Source of the DNA: Candidatus Thorarchaeota archaeon
Lineage (GTDB): Archaea; Asgardarchaeota; Thorarchaeia; Thorarchaeales; Thorarchaeaceae
NCBI GenBank assembly: GCA_030638785.1
Contig: DAOWDY010000050.1
Location: 1-5,516, forward strand
DNA: 5,516 nt
Direction: 5' to 3'
The notes beneath the pieces were generated by a model. That model saw only the letters and a program-made list of their open reading frames with translations, ran no database searches and was not told where the DNA came from. The translations under genes and the position numbers were made by a program. How positions within the stretch are numbered: position 1 is the stretch's first letter; every line of letters starts with the position of its first letter. This document shows, in pieces, positions 5,399 through 5,516 of the stretch.

Positions 5399-5516
5399 AT
5401 GAATGAGCATGACCAATATTGGGAGAAGGAGTTTGCATCACTTGCGGAGGAGAAGAGCAAACCAACATCCAAGGAGAGGAGAAAGACATCGAAGATATTC
5501 TTCATCATCCTGTCAA
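5399..5516 (+). CDS. N-terminus of a divergent, probably membrane-anchored protein, 3'-truncated
   Basis: Only 39 codons are visible before the window ends. The protein begins MNEHDQYWEKEF and continues as a charged, probably cytoplasmic stretch of about 31 residues with a basic cluster (KERRKTSK, 24-31). A hydrophobic run (IFFIILS) then starts and is cut by the edge. Basic residues just before the hydrophobic run suit a membrane segment with the N-terminus inside. The start is supported by GAGG at 7-nt spacing and an in-frame stop upstream. The gene is divergent from the regulator operon across a 181-bp gap. No clear TATA box is seen for it at the expected distance. The family cannot be recognised from this fragment. 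Confidence 0.6.
   Translation, partial: MNEHDQYWEKEFASLAEEKSKPTSKERRKTSKIFFIILS

Noticed and set aside
1..5516. CRISPR arrays, insertion sequences, attachment sites or phage genes
   Set aside because: No regularly spaced repeats, transposase-like proteins or terminal repeats were seen; the window is densely packed with ordinary genes.

Overview
The window looks archaeal. The clearest sign is the promoter of the minus-strand operon: a purine-containing BRE-like element directly abuts a TATA box, followed by a very short leader. Short GGAG/GAGG Shine-Dalgarno sites precede the downstream genes, and a T-run rather than a strong bacterial intrinsic terminator follows the minus-strand operon. Base composition is moderate and fairly even, with no obviously foreign island. 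An Asgard-type or related mesophilic archaeon is only an impression; no marker gene here fixes the lineage.

Left part (2-3350, plus strand): two overlapping genes encode the halves of a heterodimeric type IV-fold ABC exporter, each half fusing a membrane domain to an ATPase domain. The first gene is cut by the left edge; about 120-130 N-terminal residues, with TM1-TM2, lie outside. The sequences give a clear division of labour. Half 1 has Asp at the catalytic Walker B Glu position but a canonical LSGGQ. Half 2 has the catalytic Glu but a degenerate LSEGE. Together they would form one degenerate and one consensus ATP site. Half 1 also carries an unusual insert of about 45 residues made of tandem GK(I/V)-type repeats, just after the Walker A helix.

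Middle (3351-3418): a short convergent intergenic region with an imperfect hairpin and, on the minus strand, a T6 run. It probably ends transcription of the minus-strand operon.

Right part (5217 down to 3419, minus strand): a two-gene operon joined by a TAATG stop-start overlap. The first gene encodes an unusual ArsR-like winged-helix regulator with a very acidic heptad-repeat N-terminus and a proline/arginine linker. The second encodes an unrecognised beta-rich protein of 259 aa. The regulator's N-terminus and the partner's C-terminus carry the same acidic FDWD peptide, encoded by an identical 14-nt sequence. Just upstream of the regulator, a perfect 7-bp inverted repeat sits between TATA box and start codon, with two more copies of its half-site core in the same intergenic region, suggesting autoregulation. 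A divergent gene starts at 5399 and runs off the right edge; it probably encodes a small-headed membrane protein and may share the regulation.
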